Source: Bacillota bacterium (lineage in GTDB: Bacteria; Bacillota; Clostridia; Clostridiales; Clostridiaceae). From it: a DNA stretch of 13,404 nt. Position 1 is the stretch's first letter, and each line of letters begins with the position of its first letter. Shown one piece after another: positions 13,164-13,404 of this stretch. The translations under genes were made by a program, and so were the position numbers. The notes below the pieces were generated by a model that did no database searches, was not told the DNA's origin, and saw only the letters and a list, made by a program, of their open reading frames with translations. The stretch spans positions 1 through 13,404 of the forward strand of contig JAEXZL010000130.1 of NCBI GenBank assembly GCA_023451395.1, written 5' to 3'.

Positions 13164-13404
13164 ATGACAGAGAGATATGCACATTAAATGGAAAGAAGAT
13201 ATGCACACTTTGCATATCTTCCTGTGATGAAAACCAACTGCTACTTCGCAGATGGAAGTTATTGATTTTTTATTCATATCAAATATTCTCTGTATTAATA
13301 ATGTTAACCCATTTGCCCCTCCTGGGAATAAACCTCCAGTTCGTACAAAGGATTTAATGTTAAGTGCCATTATAGCTGAGGCAAGACAAATCATAACAAT
13401 CCTC
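13158..13404 (-). pseudogene. Broken YitT-family membrane protein, partial
   Basis: The minus strand enters from the right edge, reading RIVMICLASAIMALNIKSF then VRTGGLFPGGANGLTLLIQRIF, the first helices of a YitT/DUF161 protein. After about 13278 the frame stays open but loses all resemblance: it has no further hydrophobic helices, and it runs through the hairpin at 13195-13221 to a stop inside the end of the HAD gene. YitT proteins normally continue for over 200 residues with more membrane helices. The gene has therefore lost its 3' part by deletion or insertion. The real N terminus lies outside the window. Confidence 0.7.
13173..13221. repeat. Direct repeat and hairpin at the YitT break
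   Basis: AGATATGCACA occurs at 13173-13183 and 13197-13207. The second copy overlaps a perfect 11-bp hairpin GAAGATATGCA (13195-13205) / TGCATATCTTC (13211-13221) with a 5-nt loop. A further imperfect dyad CCAACTGC / GCAGATGG follows near 13234-13255. It may be the end of a lost mobile element, or simply a terminator. No transposase is seen. Confidence 0.45.

Noticed and set aside
1..13404. CRISPR arrays, rRNA or tRNA genes, intact transposases, phage genes
   Set aside because: No regular spaced repeats, cloverleaf-like segments or transposase/integrase motifs were seen on either strand by eye.

Overview
The window is AT-rich DNA with strong AGGAGG-type ribosome binding sites, ATG and GTG starts, short intergenic gaps and many U-tailed hairpin terminators. 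Together with the gene families present (mannose-family PTS, clostridial glnA, hemerythrin, FetAB, YitT, Cof-type HAD), this points to a low-GC Firmicute, most likely Clostridium sensu lato. No rRNA, tRNA, CRISPR array or intact transposase was seen.

Layout. 1-645 (minus): the 5' part of a mannose/fructose/sorbose-type PTS operon, IIB then the start of IIC, which runs off the left edge. 1091-1975 (plus): a MerR-TipAS drug-sensing regulator with a 19-bp-spacer MerR promoter, an apparent internal start for a free TipAS domain, and a terminator. 2126-4589 (plus): a four-gene operon in which every product carries Cys4 zinc ribbons, from a coiled-coil protein to a membrane protein of DUF4870 type. 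I count ten clear Cys4 ribbons plus extra Cys pairs. It looks richer in GC than its surroundings. 4600-5634 (minus): a helix-turn-helix regulator with a long TPR-like helical tail. 5967-8166 (plus): a FetA/FetB-type metal (iron) exporter followed by a hemerythrin-like protein, a plausible iron/oxygen stress unit. 8246-9217 (minus): a composite regulator with a C2H2-like finger, LuxR-type HTH, DUF2087 and a degenerate GIY-YIG-like tail. It is divergent from glnA (9460-10881, plus), and a cluster of TAAGT-type boxes lies between their promoters. 10927-11871 (minus): a short-chain dehydrogenase convergent with glnA, sharing its terminator. 12019-12258 (minus): a remnant of a PAP2 phosphatase. 12330-13163 (plus): a Cof-type HAD phosphatase. 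13158-13404 (minus): the broken end of a YitT-family gene, next to unexplained repeats.

The best candidate for something undescribed is the zinc-ribbon operon. Its upstream dyad shares the heptamer CCTTAGG with the operator-promoter of the neighbouring MerR-TipAS gene, so a drug- or stress-inducible, zinc-binding, membrane-anchored complex is a reasonable hypothesis. The finger/LuxR/DUF2087/GIY-YIG protein facing glnA is the second candidate. All functional links between neighbours are inference from position and motifs. No similarity search was available.
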